Below, in pieces: positions 1 to 12,723 of a stretch of 64,000 nucleotides of DNA; within the stretch, counting starts at the first letter, position 1; each line of letters starts with the position of its first letter. The translations under genes and the position numbers were made by a program. Under the pieces are notes generated by a model that did not search any database, was not told the DNA's origin, and saw only the letters and a program-made list of their open reading frames with translations. The stretch is from Verpa conica (lineage: Eukaryota > Ascomycota > Pezizomycetes > Pezizales > Morchellaceae). The DNA lies in assembly GCA_033030425.1 (NCBI GenBank), contig JAUFSD010000001.1:1550001-1614000 (forward strand). Direction: 5' to 3'.

Positions 1-269
1 TCACTCGTGGTCTTGTTCAAGGTAAAAACGCCAATTGCAAGTATCAATGAATCACAGTGCACGCGAAAAGAAAGCCCAAAGGTAGCAAGAAATAGTTGTT
101 TAGGGGAGCTACCCTCACACCACAACAACCTCTTTTTATTCCGCCTTATCCTCCACCTTTGCCAATCCAATAAATACTCTTTACGACTAAATTTGACTAT
201 GATATCTTGACCTATAGTACCGTAAAGTATGTTCCTATAACGTCCCAATGAATAAATAAAAACAACCGC
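1..269. other. 3' flank of HEM1
   Basis: Gene-free stretch downstream of the HEM1 stop codon. The first bases read TCACTCGTGG, which fits a truncated copy of the dispersed CAT-N5-RTCACTCG motif found elsewhere in the window, but the CAT half lies outside it. Nothing else is recognised. Confidence 0.4.
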
Positions 270-2283
270 TTAAGCCTCAATACCAACACTTCTTCCCATC
301 TCCTTCTCCAAAATAGCATCCATGACAGGACCTGAACCCCTACCAGTCTTCATAGTTGCAGCCTTCTCAACAAACCGCTTTCCACCGAAGCCGAGTTGGG
401 AATCAGTCCAGATGTTTTCAACATTGATATCATCAACGCCGACACCACAGAGGCCACCTTCAACACGCCAGTCAGAGGTGCGCTTGATACCAAGATCCGT
501 CCAGACCGTTTCAAGAGCTTCAATCAGATGGGTGCGGTAGTGTTCGGTGTGCCCGGGAGTGGGGGTGATGCGGAGACGTTCCTGGCCGACAGGGACGGTT
601 GGGTAATTGATAGCTTGGACGTAGATCCCATGATCTTCGAGGAGAGAGTCGGAAGCTTGTCTTGCGAGTTCGGCGCTTCCGACAAGAATAGGGACAATGT
701 GAGATGGATTAGGTATAACAGGGATGTCACGGGCTTGCAAAGATTCCTTTACAGCCCGTGTGTGCATCTGTTGGAGGAGGCGGTCACCGTGGTAGGACAT
801 CTGGTAGTCAATCGCCGCCTCTGCACCTGCCATCGTAGCAGGTGGTAGTGAGGTGGTAAAGATAAATCCAGGTGCGAGTGAACGGATCATGTCGACAAAT
901 AACGAGCTTCCGGCAATGTATCCTCCAACACATCCATACGCTTTCCCGAGCGTACCAGTAATAATATCGATTCGGTCCATGACTGTCCCCTCCGGCTTCC
1001 CAGCGGCGTGTGCGTCAAAGTCAAGATGCTCTGCAACACCAGCTCCATGGGGCCCGTACATGCCAACAGCATGGACCTCATCCAAAAATGTAATCGCGCC
1101 GTATTTCTCGGCGAGATCACAAATTTCCTTGATAGGACCGACGGAACCACACATACTATATACTGACTCGAACGCAATAATCTTGGGGTAGTTTGCAGGA
1201 ATTGATTGGAGTTTGGCTTCAAGATCTGCGAGGTCGTTGTGCTTGAAGACGAGTTTCTTTGCCCCAGAGTGACGGATACCCTGTATCATTGATGCATGAT
1301 TCAGGGAGTCCGACAGGATTACACAATTAGGAAGTTTTGAGCCCATGGTGGCCAGGGTTGCATCGTTAGCCACATAGCATGATGAAAAAACAAGTGCAGC
1401 CGGTTTGGCGTGGAGTTTTGCAATTGTACGTTCAAGTCCAATTGCGTGTTTGTTATGGCCAGAAATGTTCCTAGTACCACCGGCACCAGCACCATATGTA
1501 TCGAGAGTCTCATGCATAGCCTTTAAAACATTGGGATTACGGCCCATGCCTAGGTAATCATTGCTGCACCATGCGGTGACAAGCTTATCGGGGGTGTCGA
1601 GATGGGCTTGAGGAAAGTCTTTGGCAAGACGATTGATGTTGTTGAAATAGCGGTAAGACTTGTCCTTGTGCTTTTTCTCCAACTCGTTGCTGTAGAACCC
1701 CTCATAGTCAAAAGCAGTACCGGTGGTGGTGGCCGGGTTCATGGTGATCGGAGCGACGTTGACAGGGCGGGTGGGGCGGGTGCGGGGAGGTGCGGCCATG
1801 CTCTCGGCGGCCTTGGCAGCCTTGAGTGCTGCAGCGCCGTGAGGACAGATTCCTATTGTAATGTTAGATTTTTTTATTCCCCCTTAAAAAGTTCAATTGA
1901 ATTTTAATTCCCATGCAATTGAACATACCCTTGGAGGTATCAAGAACACCGGCTTGGAGATGCAAAGTCTCAATGCTCGCAGCTTCCGCGCTCCCTCTCC
2001 CACTAGCCTGGAATCCAACCGGCTTACTCGGAACAACGTATCCCCTCTTTTGCGCAGTAATTCCAGCACGGAGGCCAAAGCTGGGGAATGCAGAGTTACG
2101 GACACTCTGGACGGCAAGCGCCTTGGACATGACGGGGCAGCGGCGGGCAACGACCTGGAGGTTGCTCATTGTGCCACCGCCGACACTGGGAGAGACGCCA
2201 GTGGAGAGGGCGCGGAGAGTCGAAGGGGAAGTCTTCTTGAGGAACGGACAGAGACGGCGAGATTGGCTTAGAAGCGGCTCCAT
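270..2283 (-). CDS. HEM1: 5-aminolevulinate synthase, mitochondrial
   Basis: Condenses glycine and succinyl-CoA to 5-aminolevulinate, the first committed step of heme synthesis, in the mitochondrial matrix with PLP as cofactor. Two exons, 2283-1929 and 1852-270; the 76-bp intron starts GTATGT and ends ACAATAG, and splicing gives 645 residues, the usual fungal size. The basic, Ser-rich N-terminus is a mitochondrial presequence. It carries three Cys-Pro heme-regulatory motifs: LCPFLK near residue 12, RCPVMSKA near 49 and ICPHGAAA near 121, the last one completed by the splice. The catalytic core starts near residue 185. It contains SNDYLGMG, the aspartate in FLDEVHAVG and the PLP lysine in TGTLGKAYG (about Lys422). 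The Cys-Pro motifs are known in this family to mediate heme feedback on import or stability. No defects seen. Confidence 0.97.
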
Positions 2284-5200
2284 CGCTGGGATAATTTCTG
2301 TGAAATGCGGGATGGCAATTCGTTTGTAGTATTTAAGATTTTACGGGGGAGGAGCAAAGACTTGAGGTGTGGCGGGCTAATTTCGTCAACGAAAAAAAAA
2401 AGGAAAAAAAGGAATCAAAGCTAGACTTTTGGATGATTGCTGCTGCTCTTTTGTTCTAGAATATTTCAGGTCTAGAATACTCAATGGAAAGGAGATGACG
2501 GAAGACAAGAGAGGAGGGGAGGGGAGGGGGGGATGAGTGGGGAGAGACGGAGTATAAAAGGAAGCCGTCAGACCAGGTGTTTGAAGGGGATGGACCGGAG
2601 ACACCAACCTGGGCACGGCTACGGGGTGAGATCCAGAACAGGGACAATTACAATGATACATGTCGATGTCTATGGTAGGTGATCATGGAGTATTGTAAGG
2701 GTATATCTAGATGAGAGGACACGCAGCGATTACAGCGTCTACATGTGCCTACGAGCCAAAGAAGAAAGAGAAAAAGAGAGAAGAAAAAGCCACTCGACGT
2801 CTCGGAGCAAAGACAGGCGCTTCGCACATATGCAGCCAGTCCCCCTGGCCCGTGTTGGCGCGACCGACGACCGACCGCAACCACACAACCACACACTGCA
2901 CACCAATTATTTACACGGCCTCCCATTGGCCACCTACCCCAGATCTGAGATCCACTCTGAGAGGAAGGACCCCTACTCTTTGCATCTTGATGCTTTCCTC
3001 GGCTGCCGGGTGAGAGGTTGAACTGGCTGCTCCCGAGGTCGCTGGCCGTGTGAATTGCTTCTGATGATGCAAACATCAATTGCATTGTCCATCTCTGCCT
3101 TCCATCCTCCTTCCATCCTTCCTTCCACCTTCCTTACATCACAACCGCTGTTGTATGTACCGATAGTTCCCCGGAATAATGTAACCCAACCCTGTCTAAC
3201 CCTACCCTACCCTACCCTGCCCTCCCCTTACTAATCCGAGTCGTACCATACGCTCACTCCCGGATTGGATTCCCTCTAGTCCGGATCAGAATCCATTTTA
3301 TGTTGGGGTTTCTGGGGGTTTCCCGCCTCGACCGGTTGTCCCCGTCCCGATTGATATTCGTCCTTGCCCTTGCCATACATCATTTGTGACTTAACACTCT
3401 CGTAACCTATAGCTCCGCGGGGTTAGTCTTGTCTTTTTTTTTTTTTTTTCTTCTCTCACGCCCTGCATTCCATCCCCCCTCCACCCACCTCCCCCCCCCC
3501 CCCGATTCTATCGTAATCGCCGGATGATGTTCCCCTTAATGGGGCGGGCGGATAGGCGGGCGGGCGAGCGAACTTCGATTCGTCCGCTGCCGGCATACCG
3601 GCTTCCGAACCCTCTAGACAGTTCTTGTGATAATTCATCCGCCTTACTATATTCTACAAAGCGGCATTTTTTTTTCTTTTTTTCCGTATGATAACTTACC
3701 CCCCCATCCTAGTTAGCCAATCACATCGTCGGTATTATGCCCCCGGAGTGAAGGGGAAGAAAAAAAAAGACTTCCCCCACCCCCTCCCCCCCAAAAAAAA
3801 TAGAATCAGTGTGTGGTACATCGATCTCATAGAGTACAATGCGGGAACGAGGGTAAACATTCCATACACCGGAATATACGGAGCCAGAAAGAAGAAAGAA
3901 AGAAAAAAAAATAAAACAGCTTTTGTATATAATATCTCTCTTTTACCCAACACCATGGAAAGCCCGGATCCAATACCCCAGTTAACCGACCCCGCATTCT
4001 TGTTAAATGGGGGGAGAAGGGTGGACCTATCCGGCCGTGGATCGATGCTCACATAAAGTAATAACGGTAGAATTGAAGTGCCGGCTTTGGGGTAGATATA
4101 CTAGATTAGTGGGTGGTATTTTCTATATGAGGGGGGATAGATAGGTTTTATATGCAAGGTTATTAGTGGGGGGGGCTTGGGGTTTGCGGATCTCGTTTGT
4201 CGCTGTAAAGTAGTTCAGGTGCTCTATTCATTCATAGGTACCGGTAATTGGGGTCTAAGAAAAATAGCTCTCATCTTATAGACAAGTTCACTAGAACCGC
4301 TCAGATGTGTGAGGGAGTTCTTAATAGTCAAAAGGCTAACTTACTTTCACCTCTAAATTCTTGGTAATTCGTCATCGTGGGAAACCCTAAGGACTTGGAA
4401 CAAACTTAGGTCATAAAACCTAGTCATGGGAAAAACTCCTCACTATTTACGACATCTCATGCAATCACATACAGCATGTATACAATAAACTCTTAGAGTA
4501 AGATAAATCCATTCTTATGTTAGGTTTTCTTCTAGCTCGCACTATACATTTTCGGTCTCTGTACCTTTCTATACTTTTAGAAATACTCTCAGTTCTAATG
4601 AGCCCCCAATAGATAGAACTCCTGTAAGAACCCGTCAACAGCCGGGTAGCTGTAGTCCTTTACCTTGTGCTGTATTTGTTCTTGAGCTCCATGAGATGTA
4701 TAGTTTCATCTTGTTACAGTGTTTAGAATGTCTATTTTAAAGAGTCAGCTTTGGCATACTCAGAGTCAAAGCCGACATTTAATACTTGTGTAGTGGTCCA
4801 CAAATGGAGCATACGGGGACTGTAAGTTACCTCCTCAGCGGAGTTGGCAAGCTCTCATTAGAGTTAAGGGTGCATAAGGTATTCTCTGCTGATCGTATGT
4901 AGGGTATTATTAATCTTCGAGTGATTGTTGACATTCAATTCGGTTTTGCTTACTCATTCTGGTGCCAGGCCTTTGGTGATGTTATGATTTCTATTATATA
5001 TGGTACTTAGTAAGCTGTAGGTTATAGTAGCGAGGGGTTACATACAGTAATATAAGAGTATACAGCATCAGCATCTTCCCTATATTCAACTTGTCTAGAG
5101 TACGTAGATCTGGTGTATCGTAGTTGGTAATTCCATTCCCTTGATTGTGACATCAAAAGTAATGGGTTTGCACCGTCTACATAGAAGTTTCTGTTTCTGG

Positions 5201-6920
5201 GTAGTTTTCTCCATGAGAAAACACTTTCTAACTAGGCCTCAGGCAAGCCCCGCTATTGTTTTTCTCTCCATTTGCAAGCACCGTAGCGCAAGCTGTGATG
5301 ATGGTTTTGGTAGGGGACCAAGAAGTCCCCAACACGCTATGTTAGACTTGTCTTCCAACCCCAATCTGGGCAGCTAGATAATAGTTCCAATCCAATAATG
5401 ATACTGGATTCTTTCATCCTCGGCTAGTATGATGCCTAGGAGAAACAAGTCTTCTGGCTGTTTAAATTCCCATCGTTATTACCCCGGCCATGTGTAACCA
5501 AAAAGGTCGATTTTTGCCTCCACTTCGTTGGAAATCTCACATTCGCTAAGGCCTGACTCTTTACTACCCATGGGCCATAGGTTTTGAGTCTGAATTTGCG
5601 TCTATGATATTATTCTAGGTCGACTGTAAAATGCCTTCTAGGAGATTACTCGTGGCCCGATCAATGGCTCCAAGACTCCCGTCATAAAAAATGTCCTGAA
5701 GTTACTAGTCTTTCAAGACGACCTAATCAGCAATCTCATCAACAGGAGGGTGGAACAGATGGTTAAAAATACTAGTATAGGAATTCCTACCTTTATCATT
5801 TCCTCTCCTATAGCCTTTCTCGCCTGATTCAAATCGCCAGAGAGCTTAGATTTCTCTCTCGACTAAGGTATTTGGCTTTGGATAGTTTTTTCTCCGGGAT
5901 TTGCAGGTGCTTCTAGAGAATATTAGACACCCGCAGCAAGCGATCCCCCCCGGAATCGTCTTCCATTCGAGTTTATAGACACGTCTATAACCCTACTTAT
6001 AGTCCTAGCGCTAGACTTAATGGTTAATACAGGTGCATATCCTGAGAGGTTCTATTGTATCTTTTCGTGTATATTTAGATTTAGTGTCGTAGGCCTAGAG
6101 TTTGTGAAGGCGCCAGGCATTATATTATGCAATCGGGGGCCAGCCATGACAAAGGGTGTAGGTGAATGGTCGCTTTTAGGGGGTTGATGTATGAATGAGA
6201 ATGTACGATGTAGGGAAGGAGGGTGGAGGGGGGGATGGAGTGTTGTCGCGAGATCGAGTGATTGCTGGTGAGGATGCTTACGGCATAGAATTTGCGTCTA
6301 ACATCCAGGGGTTTCGAGGTGGCTGCGCATAAATATAAGAACCTTCGAGGCGTTTCCTCTCACTACTGAAAACTGCTATTATGTGGTCATCGCTTCAGTA
6401 ATATAGATATAGATTCGGACTATCACTATTAGAGGGGAGATTCGTAGTGAAGAGCACATAATAAAAAAAACTCAACCGCGGGTGATCTTCACGTTTCTGT
6501 ATGTATTATTTTCGGGGGCTTGTGGATGAAGTGATTGACATAAGTAAATTTATGCTTTAAAATCAATCATATACTCTATATATATGGAGAAATAACCACT
6601 GTTTGTAAAATATAAAAAAATAGAGTAAAACCGTTGACTTCTATTCATGAGTATCCTAGAACTGAGAAATGCTATGATGGACTTCTAGAACATAGATAGA
6701 ATTTCATCTGACCCAAGATTAAATCTGGTCATAGAGTTAATTCTCATTGAAATTACCTCCTAGAAACTCAAAAACTGGGGCTGGCTCAACTAGCACCGAG
6801 GCTAGAGTAGACCATGATGTTGGACATTGAACAAGTAGTTATCCGACTGGGGAAGCTAGGTTTTGGAGATTGAGATGGGCCTACTGCAGCCGTATCCAAA
6901 CTTCTTTTCTTTAGATATTA

Positions 6921-6975
6921 AAATCATGTGATTTTATTTCTGGGTACAAAATCAAGCATTAAATTATAAACTATA
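6921..6975 (-). mobile_element. LINE 3'-end remnant
   Basis: This stretch matches the 3' terminus of the LINE at 56853-61956. Both share GTGATTTTAT, then TTCTGGGTACAAAATC, then TATAAACTAT, with small indels between. It follows a degenerate T-rich tract at about 6901-6915, like the poly-T (poly-A on the minus strand) that borders the full element. Similarity stops after about 55 bp, as expected for a 5'-truncated insertion that has since decayed. Confidence 0.6.
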
Positions 6976-7079
6976 GCAGTCGTATCAAAAATATGACTAC
7001 ATACATTATATATCTAAGTATTGAATCTGATTATGAGAATTTGTGAAGAATCTGCTAGCTCAGGGAGAAAATCATACTA

Positions 7080-7218
7080 CAGTACAATCGCCCTATAAGA
7101 ATATGTAGTCCGACCTAGACAAGGATTATTTTATGTGTACCAGTACTTTCCTATAAGAATAACTGTTCTATAAGAATATGATATTGCACAAAAACCATAG
7201 TATAGGGCGATTTTACTG
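7080..7218. mobile_element. MITE with 20-bp terminal inverted repeats and TA target duplication
   Basis: The left end reads CAGTACAATCGCCCTATA. The right end, on the other strand, reads CAGTAAAATCGCCCTATA, a single mismatch. Both ends are directly flanked by TA (7078-7079 and 7219-7220), the target duplication of Tc1/mariner/pogo-type transposases. The 139-bp interior has no ORF but repeats CTATAAGAAT three times. Size, TIRs and TA flanks are those of a non-autonomous pogo/mariner-like MITE. No transposase source is in the window. Confidence 0.75.
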
Positions 7219-9275
7219 TAACGTAGATATAAGAACTTGTAGGTATAGCAATAACTCTTGGTAGTGTAATTATGTAATCCCATCTGTATTGCAATATAGT
7301 TAGCTATTCTGCTCCTATGTTCAAAGATAGCCTAGGGAATATAATCTCGGGAAATCTTGGAGCCCTACATTCGTAAGAAAAAGGAATTTTTTTCAAAGAT
7401 TTTTACATCACCAAAATAGAAGCGTGTGGGCGACTGGAGCAGATTTTTTTATAGTTCACGATTGTTTAGAATGCAGATATATTGCTTGAATGTGGCCTTT
7501 TGTAATGACTTTATTCCTATGAAGGGCCGTCAGTCATAATGTTTTTTTTGTAATACTCCCGCTATACATTTCTTAGCACGGTATAAAAGACTTACCTGTA
7601 TCGGAAAGTAGGCTAACGGAGATGTTATCGGCTACCAAATATAGGCAAGAGGCTCTTCTAGGAGGAAATTTCATAGCTGTAGTGACAAATAGTCGGTTTT
7701 TCTATCCATACTTCTCGCCCAAGATGAATAGAAGCTTTTAAGTAGCCGTCTGCTTGCAGAATTTACTAAGACAGTTTTAATTTTCTCCATAGAGCTGTGT
7801 GTCGTGTACATTTTTAACTAGGATATTGAGTATATTGAACAATAGGGCTGCAGGATTTTTGTAATTCTAGTTGTATACCTTAGTGTTAGCTATTTTTTAC
7901 GTTTATGTCTGGGTATTTAGGTACCTGACACTGTGATTCATAAAGACTACTGGTATTAATAACTCATCCGGGTGTAGCTGTCTTTTAGATTATTTCACTA
8001 TCTGGTACTCTAGTTTTAAAAATGCAAAGTTTCCGCTGATTGTGCTGTAATCCATGATTCAGTAGCATCCATCGGAAGCTCTGAGAGGCTGAGGTGTAGA
8101 TGAGGTACGTTGTTTGTGGAGGAGAGAGTGTACGTGGGGTCTAGATTTTAAGAGGTTAGGGGAGCGTCATAGCTTGGATTCAAAAAGAATTACCCGGCGA
8201 TAAGATACCTCTGCAAGAGTGACGTGACTCCATCTCTGCTGCTGAATTTTCTCATCAGGATTCGCTTATGGAATTCCTTTGGCTCAGTGACGTTGTCGTC
8301 TTCTGCACCGTTACTTATGCTCGAGTTCTCGATTGGATCCCCGATTAATTCAGCTGATCTTTTCGATGGCATCACCGTATGTTGATGACACGATGACACT
8401 AATGAGGTGGATGGGGATGTTAGTGCTTTTGCTGCTGCTATTTTCTGTCTCCACTTTTCTTCAATGTGATGGCGATAATTCTCCACTAATTCGATCTCTC
8501 TGCCTTCTGGCTTCACTTTTTGACGACACTTTTACTATTTTTTCCTTCAAACCTAGTCAAAAAACGTCTTAAAACCTATCTTGCTTATCAACTTATTTGT
8601 TCATCACTAAACAAGTCAATCAATCACACGAAGGGGTCACCAGTTGTGGGGTTGTAGTCGTTCCGATTAGTTGACAACAAACCTAAAGAGGATGATTTAT
8701 TAAGAGTGATCGTCTATGGATCTATATATGTGGATTACAGCTAGTGCGATTCTCAAGCCTCAGCTAGTGGACTGCGCCACAACGCCCTGCTTCTAGTCAC
8801 TCGGCCTACTTATCCTTCTAGAGTTATGTCAAGAAACAGTCTAGGATTCTTTTTACTAGTCAGGATCACTTCTAGAGGAGTAATTGCAGTTATAACTATA
8901 ACATAACTCGATATTTACCAGGCTGTAAGTATATTCTCTTTCTAAGGGTATGACTAACTGTCTAGCAACACGCCACAAGAGGAAAAAAGAATCTCGCTAT
9001 ATAAAAATACCATTATAACAGCATGAGGGATCATGGTTACTTTGAGATGTTTGACCCGGTATAAGCCCTTGACATAGAGAATAAAAAACAATACTGGAGC
9101 GGCTGTTTATTCTCTTCAGCTATTTTCTCAGAGTGTCGGTAGTTTCCCATAAACGACAGATGCAAAAAAAGAGAAATAATCTATTTTCATTTTAACTGTG
9201 GGTCTATGACGGTGCTTGTGCCGATTTGATTCTGTATGCAACATATGACAAAATATATAATAGCGTGTTCACGGT

Positions 9276-9291
9276 CATGGGAGATCACTCG
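9276..9291 (+). repeat. Dispersed motif copy CATGGGAG-ATCACTCG
   Basis: Full match to the consensus CAT-N5-RTCACTCG, in the gene-poor stretch between HEM1 and the GNAT gene. Confidence 0.7.
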
Positions 9292-10525
9292 GTTTTCAAT
9301 AAAAACATCCTTAAGGGTGGTCAACATCCCCTGCTTGGGAATATCCAACTACTCTAGTTTGACGGTATTTAGAGAGGAGCTTATACGGGCACTTCATTTC
9401 CCACAAACTCCCTTTGACAAACTTAACCAGAGGATTAAACCCCTCATTAGAAAGTAACTATAGAGGAAAACACGCCCCCCTCACGGGAATAGAGAACCGG
9501 ACTTTAAGCGGAAAGGACCTATAACTAGCTACTTTAGGTGAGAAACTTACCAACTTCGGAGCTCCTACCTCATAATTCCGCTGACATCAACCTAGAAAAC
9601 CAAAGATCAAACTTTGTTCGCTTAACGTAAGAGATGTTCTAGGTAGATAACCCCCCCCCCCTTCTTCATATCAACCTCCTAGTGGAATAGCTGGGCGTAC
9701 GCACGCCTAGAATTACCAAGGTCGTACAAGCCCAACTATTTATAGGCTTAAAACGGTTCATATCCGTTCTAGCCGAGGTTAAACTTTGCACAACCGTTAT
9801 CAAAATATTTTCATACGGCCGGGAACAATAGTAGAGGAACTATAGTAGGGTTTCCGCTCACGGGGATGAAGAGATCCCTAGAGTCATCCTTAATTTACAT
9901 GTATAGCAACTCAAACGGGATCTTCTCACCCGTAACGGGCAGGGGGGGAGGTTTGTGGGGTTGGAGGGTTGATACTTGGCTATATCTGTGGTCTACATGT
10001 TCTAGTGAAATCCCCATCCTACTCAGGGCTTGGGTGGAGGATTAGTCATTGAAATCTTTGTATCTGCTTTTTCTTTGTCTAAGTCAATAAAGACTTTTTA
10101 TAGGAGATATATGCGTGCAGCCCGTCGAAATAGCTAACAATGAAAGCCATTTAGGCTTTCCATCCATTTCTTTGTTGAATTACGTGTTCTACAACCTATC
10201 TAACATAGAGAGTATGCTTAACCACACTATACTATATGTTCTAGCCATCTTCAACATACTCTGTGGGATAGCCGCTCATGGGAATATTTTTCTTATAAAA
10301 TTTAACTTCAGCCCGATAAACAGCGGTATTTTGTGTGGGTAGTGTTGTAAGTACCTACGCTTAAACCACTCAAGAGCTGATAACTCCTTTTTTGTTAATA
10401 TTTTAAACATGTGCAGTAATCCCAGGCGGAACGACTAAATATCTTCCTTTTCCAACTATTACCATTAACGATTGAATATTCAACCCGAAACCCCCCCTTT
10501 TCAGCTCCCAGTGAACCAACTGGGA

Positions 10526-11775
10526 TTAACTGCTCCTAATCACACGATTCTTATTCTCGACTAGCACAACGAATTCATAATAGTCATGCAGGTCACCAAG
10601 AGGCCACTGAACTCCGTTAAGTCCCTCAAAATAACCTAGAGCCCAAAGGGCTTCATCATGTGCTATCATAAATTCCGTTTCAGCGCAGGAGACAATGCCA
10701 TCATCTCCCGCATTCACACTGCCACTCGAGCTGTTCTTGAAAAGGGAGCCCTGAAGAGTGTTGATTTGGAGGTAGTCGATGTTAGATTGGCTGAGGACTT
10801 GAGAGGCGTGTTTTTGCGTGAAAGAGAGGTCAATGGAGGAAATGGGAATATCTAGATTGTCAGAGGCATTAGTTATAGTTCCAAGCTATCGTATGCACTT
10901 TTGCGGCGCAGCGCCATAAGGAAAGCTTAAGGAATGCTCACCGGAAATAGCCCGAGATAACGCCATTATGGCAGCTGGGTGGGAGGAGAAGATTCCAAAT
11001 AAGACATCTTTATCGGTTTTCAACTTTCTCAAAAGACAAGTTGCAATGCCGACCCCTCTATAGTTCTGATCGACAACCACTTGAGTAATCCAACAAACAC
11101 TTCCTAGAGTAACGAGTAAGTGCCTTGAATAGCTATGTTCCTAAAAATAAACAGCGAGGTGAAAGGAGTAATGGCTAGAGATACCCTTCAGCTTGCGGTA
11201 GGGCCACCTAGTCGCAAATGCATACCCAACGAATTTACCCTGGATATGATGCCTAACAAGTGTAGAGGCCGCTTCGCACGAAACGCACTGCCTACGAAGT
11301 CCCTTGATATTCGTTTTCACCGCAGACCCTATAAATACAGAATATAGGTCAGCAAAAAAAAAAAAAAAAACAGAAGCTCCACTTCGAATGAAAAAAAAAA
11401 CAAACCTGGCTTAGCTTTCGGATTATACTTTTGAGCAAGCTCACCCCACACTCCAAAATTCATATTGAAGAGCTCAACACACTCACGCAGAATCTCATTT
11501 GTAATTTCCGGTCCATGAAGGGCCGATGTCACAGATCTGATAGATTTCCAATCAAGGGGGCTCCAAGCGTTCCCAACGCTATCAAGACGGAACGGATTCT
11601 GGGGTGTATACGGGGGTAGGATGCTCGCATTGGAATTCTCCTGACTTGAGAGGATAGTCATATTTAGGATTGGTGATCGATACTGCTTTGATGGTTGTGC
11701 ACGGTTCACGTGAGGTTGGTGGAGGGGGGGGTGTTCTTTTGAGGTGCTGTCGTGGAACAGGACTAGCCGAGTCAT
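10526..11775 (-). CDS. GNAT-family N-acetyltransferase (four exons)
   Basis: Predicted acetyl-CoA-dependent N-acetyltransferase of a fungal-specific GNAT subgroup; substrate unknown. Exons are 11775-11406, 11328-11185, 11103-10942 and 10851-10526. Introns begin GTTTGT, GTATCT and GTGAGC and end TATAG, CTCTAG and ATCTAG, and phases join into 333 residues. Splicing restores the family segments GKFVGYAFATRW and VCWITQVVVDQNYRGVGIA. RGVGIA at about residues 188-193 is the motif A acetyl-CoA pyrophosphate loop. SSHPAAIMALSRAI and WPLGDL near the C-terminus are also typical of the subgroup. Without splicing the locus looks like broken fragments; with it there is no frame defect. It stands alone in a 12-kb gene-poor stretch. 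Family is clear; cellular role unknown. Confidence 0.85.
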
Positions 11776-12147
11776 GAGGGGGGGGGGGATCCGGTCAGCC
11801 TGCGAAATAAATGATAAGAGACATCAAAGGAGGGAATTAAAGTGATGATCTCGGTCCTGAGAAATGTAATTCATCTTTCTGAGTCGCCGGCTGGTGACAG
11901 GTAAATGGGCGGGTTACGTACACCAGCATTTGAGCGGTTTTAGAAGTACATGTAGATCAGAAATGTGCAGAAAGTGTTACTCTCACTACTAAAGTATGAG
12001 GTATCAAGTTATTGCTAAGGTTAATTTCCCCTCATCGTAAATTTAAGTTAATTGTACTTTTTTTTGTGAGACAAACAGTACTTATGGCCGAGACCTTGTT
12101 GCCATAAACTTCTATACCATGCATATTTGACGAAACAAAGAACGAAT

Positions 12148-12163
12148 CATAGAAAATCACTCG
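12148..12163 (+). repeat. Dispersed motif copy CATAGAAA-ATCACTCG
   Basis: Full match, preceded by AAT. Intergenic, about 370 bp upstream of the GNAT start. Confidence 0.7.
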
Positions 12164-12707
12164 GATGGTTCCCGTTATTCGAGTCCAGCCTTGCAGCTGT
12201 TGAATACTTCTAGCAACATAGTTTGGCCTATAAAAAATTAGATTGTTAAACAGTTAAGACACTACAACTACCAAAAGTTAGTGGTAATCACCGGTTTTAG
12301 TTCCGCAGGTGACTAGCTTTGTATTTAGAAAACATGCAAGTATATCTTAATTAACAAAGGAATGTTGCAAGCCCGGATATATAAGTGCCGAAACTAACAT
12401 ATGCAAAACTATACGCATTCCATATTAACTACATGTAACCCTCTACTTAGCAAAACACAAGGTATCTCCAAAACAGGGCCCTGACTACATGTACCCTCCT
12501 CTGCCCTTGTAGTTCCAATTCATGACTTCCCGTCTGTTGACTAGCCCACACATTAGGCTTAACCTCAATAGCCAACCGCACCCGATTATAGGATACATAT
12601 ATTATAAGCTATAATTATAGTACTTTGAGCTTATATGTCTTGGGTTTAGTAACAAGGGGTCTCGTATTTTTGACACTATTGTAGATAGGGGTTAGTAATG
12701 CTTATAT

Positions 12708-12723
12708 CGAGTGATTGTCTATG
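12708..12723 (-). repeat. Dispersed motif copy CATAGACA-ATCACTCG
   Basis: Full match on the minus strand. It differs from the copy at 12148 at one spacer base and faces it. Confidence 0.7.

Larger units (their letters stand above)
2284..10525. other. Gene-poor region with decayed repeats
   Basis: About 8.2 kb without a supportable intact gene. The first 1.4 kb upstream of HEM1 is rich in homopolymer and purine/pyrimidine runs and probably holds its promoter. From about 4.2 kb the DNA is AT-rich, and its short ORFs are interrupted and unlike known families. Identified inside are a LINE 3' remnant (about 6921-6975), a MITE (7080-7218) and motif copies at 9276 plus weaker ones at 4918 and 6255. 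Decayed transposon coding sequence is likely around 4.6-5.7 kb but could not be assigned to a family. Confidence 0.55.

Noticed and set aside
3190..3225. CCCTA tandem units resembling telomere repeat
   Set aside because: The unit is five bases (CCCTA), not CCCTAA, only a few copies, and surrounded by other C-rich DNA; no support for a telomere scar.
4600..5700. Possible degenerate retrotransposon reading on the minus strand
   Set aside because: Short open segments exist but none shows a diagnostic RT, integrase or RNase H motif, so no family is claimed.
8190..8516. 108-codon minus-strand frame with Glu/Lys-rich start
   Set aside because: Starts at GTG, upstream frame has stops, no family recognised; at best a fragment of an old element.
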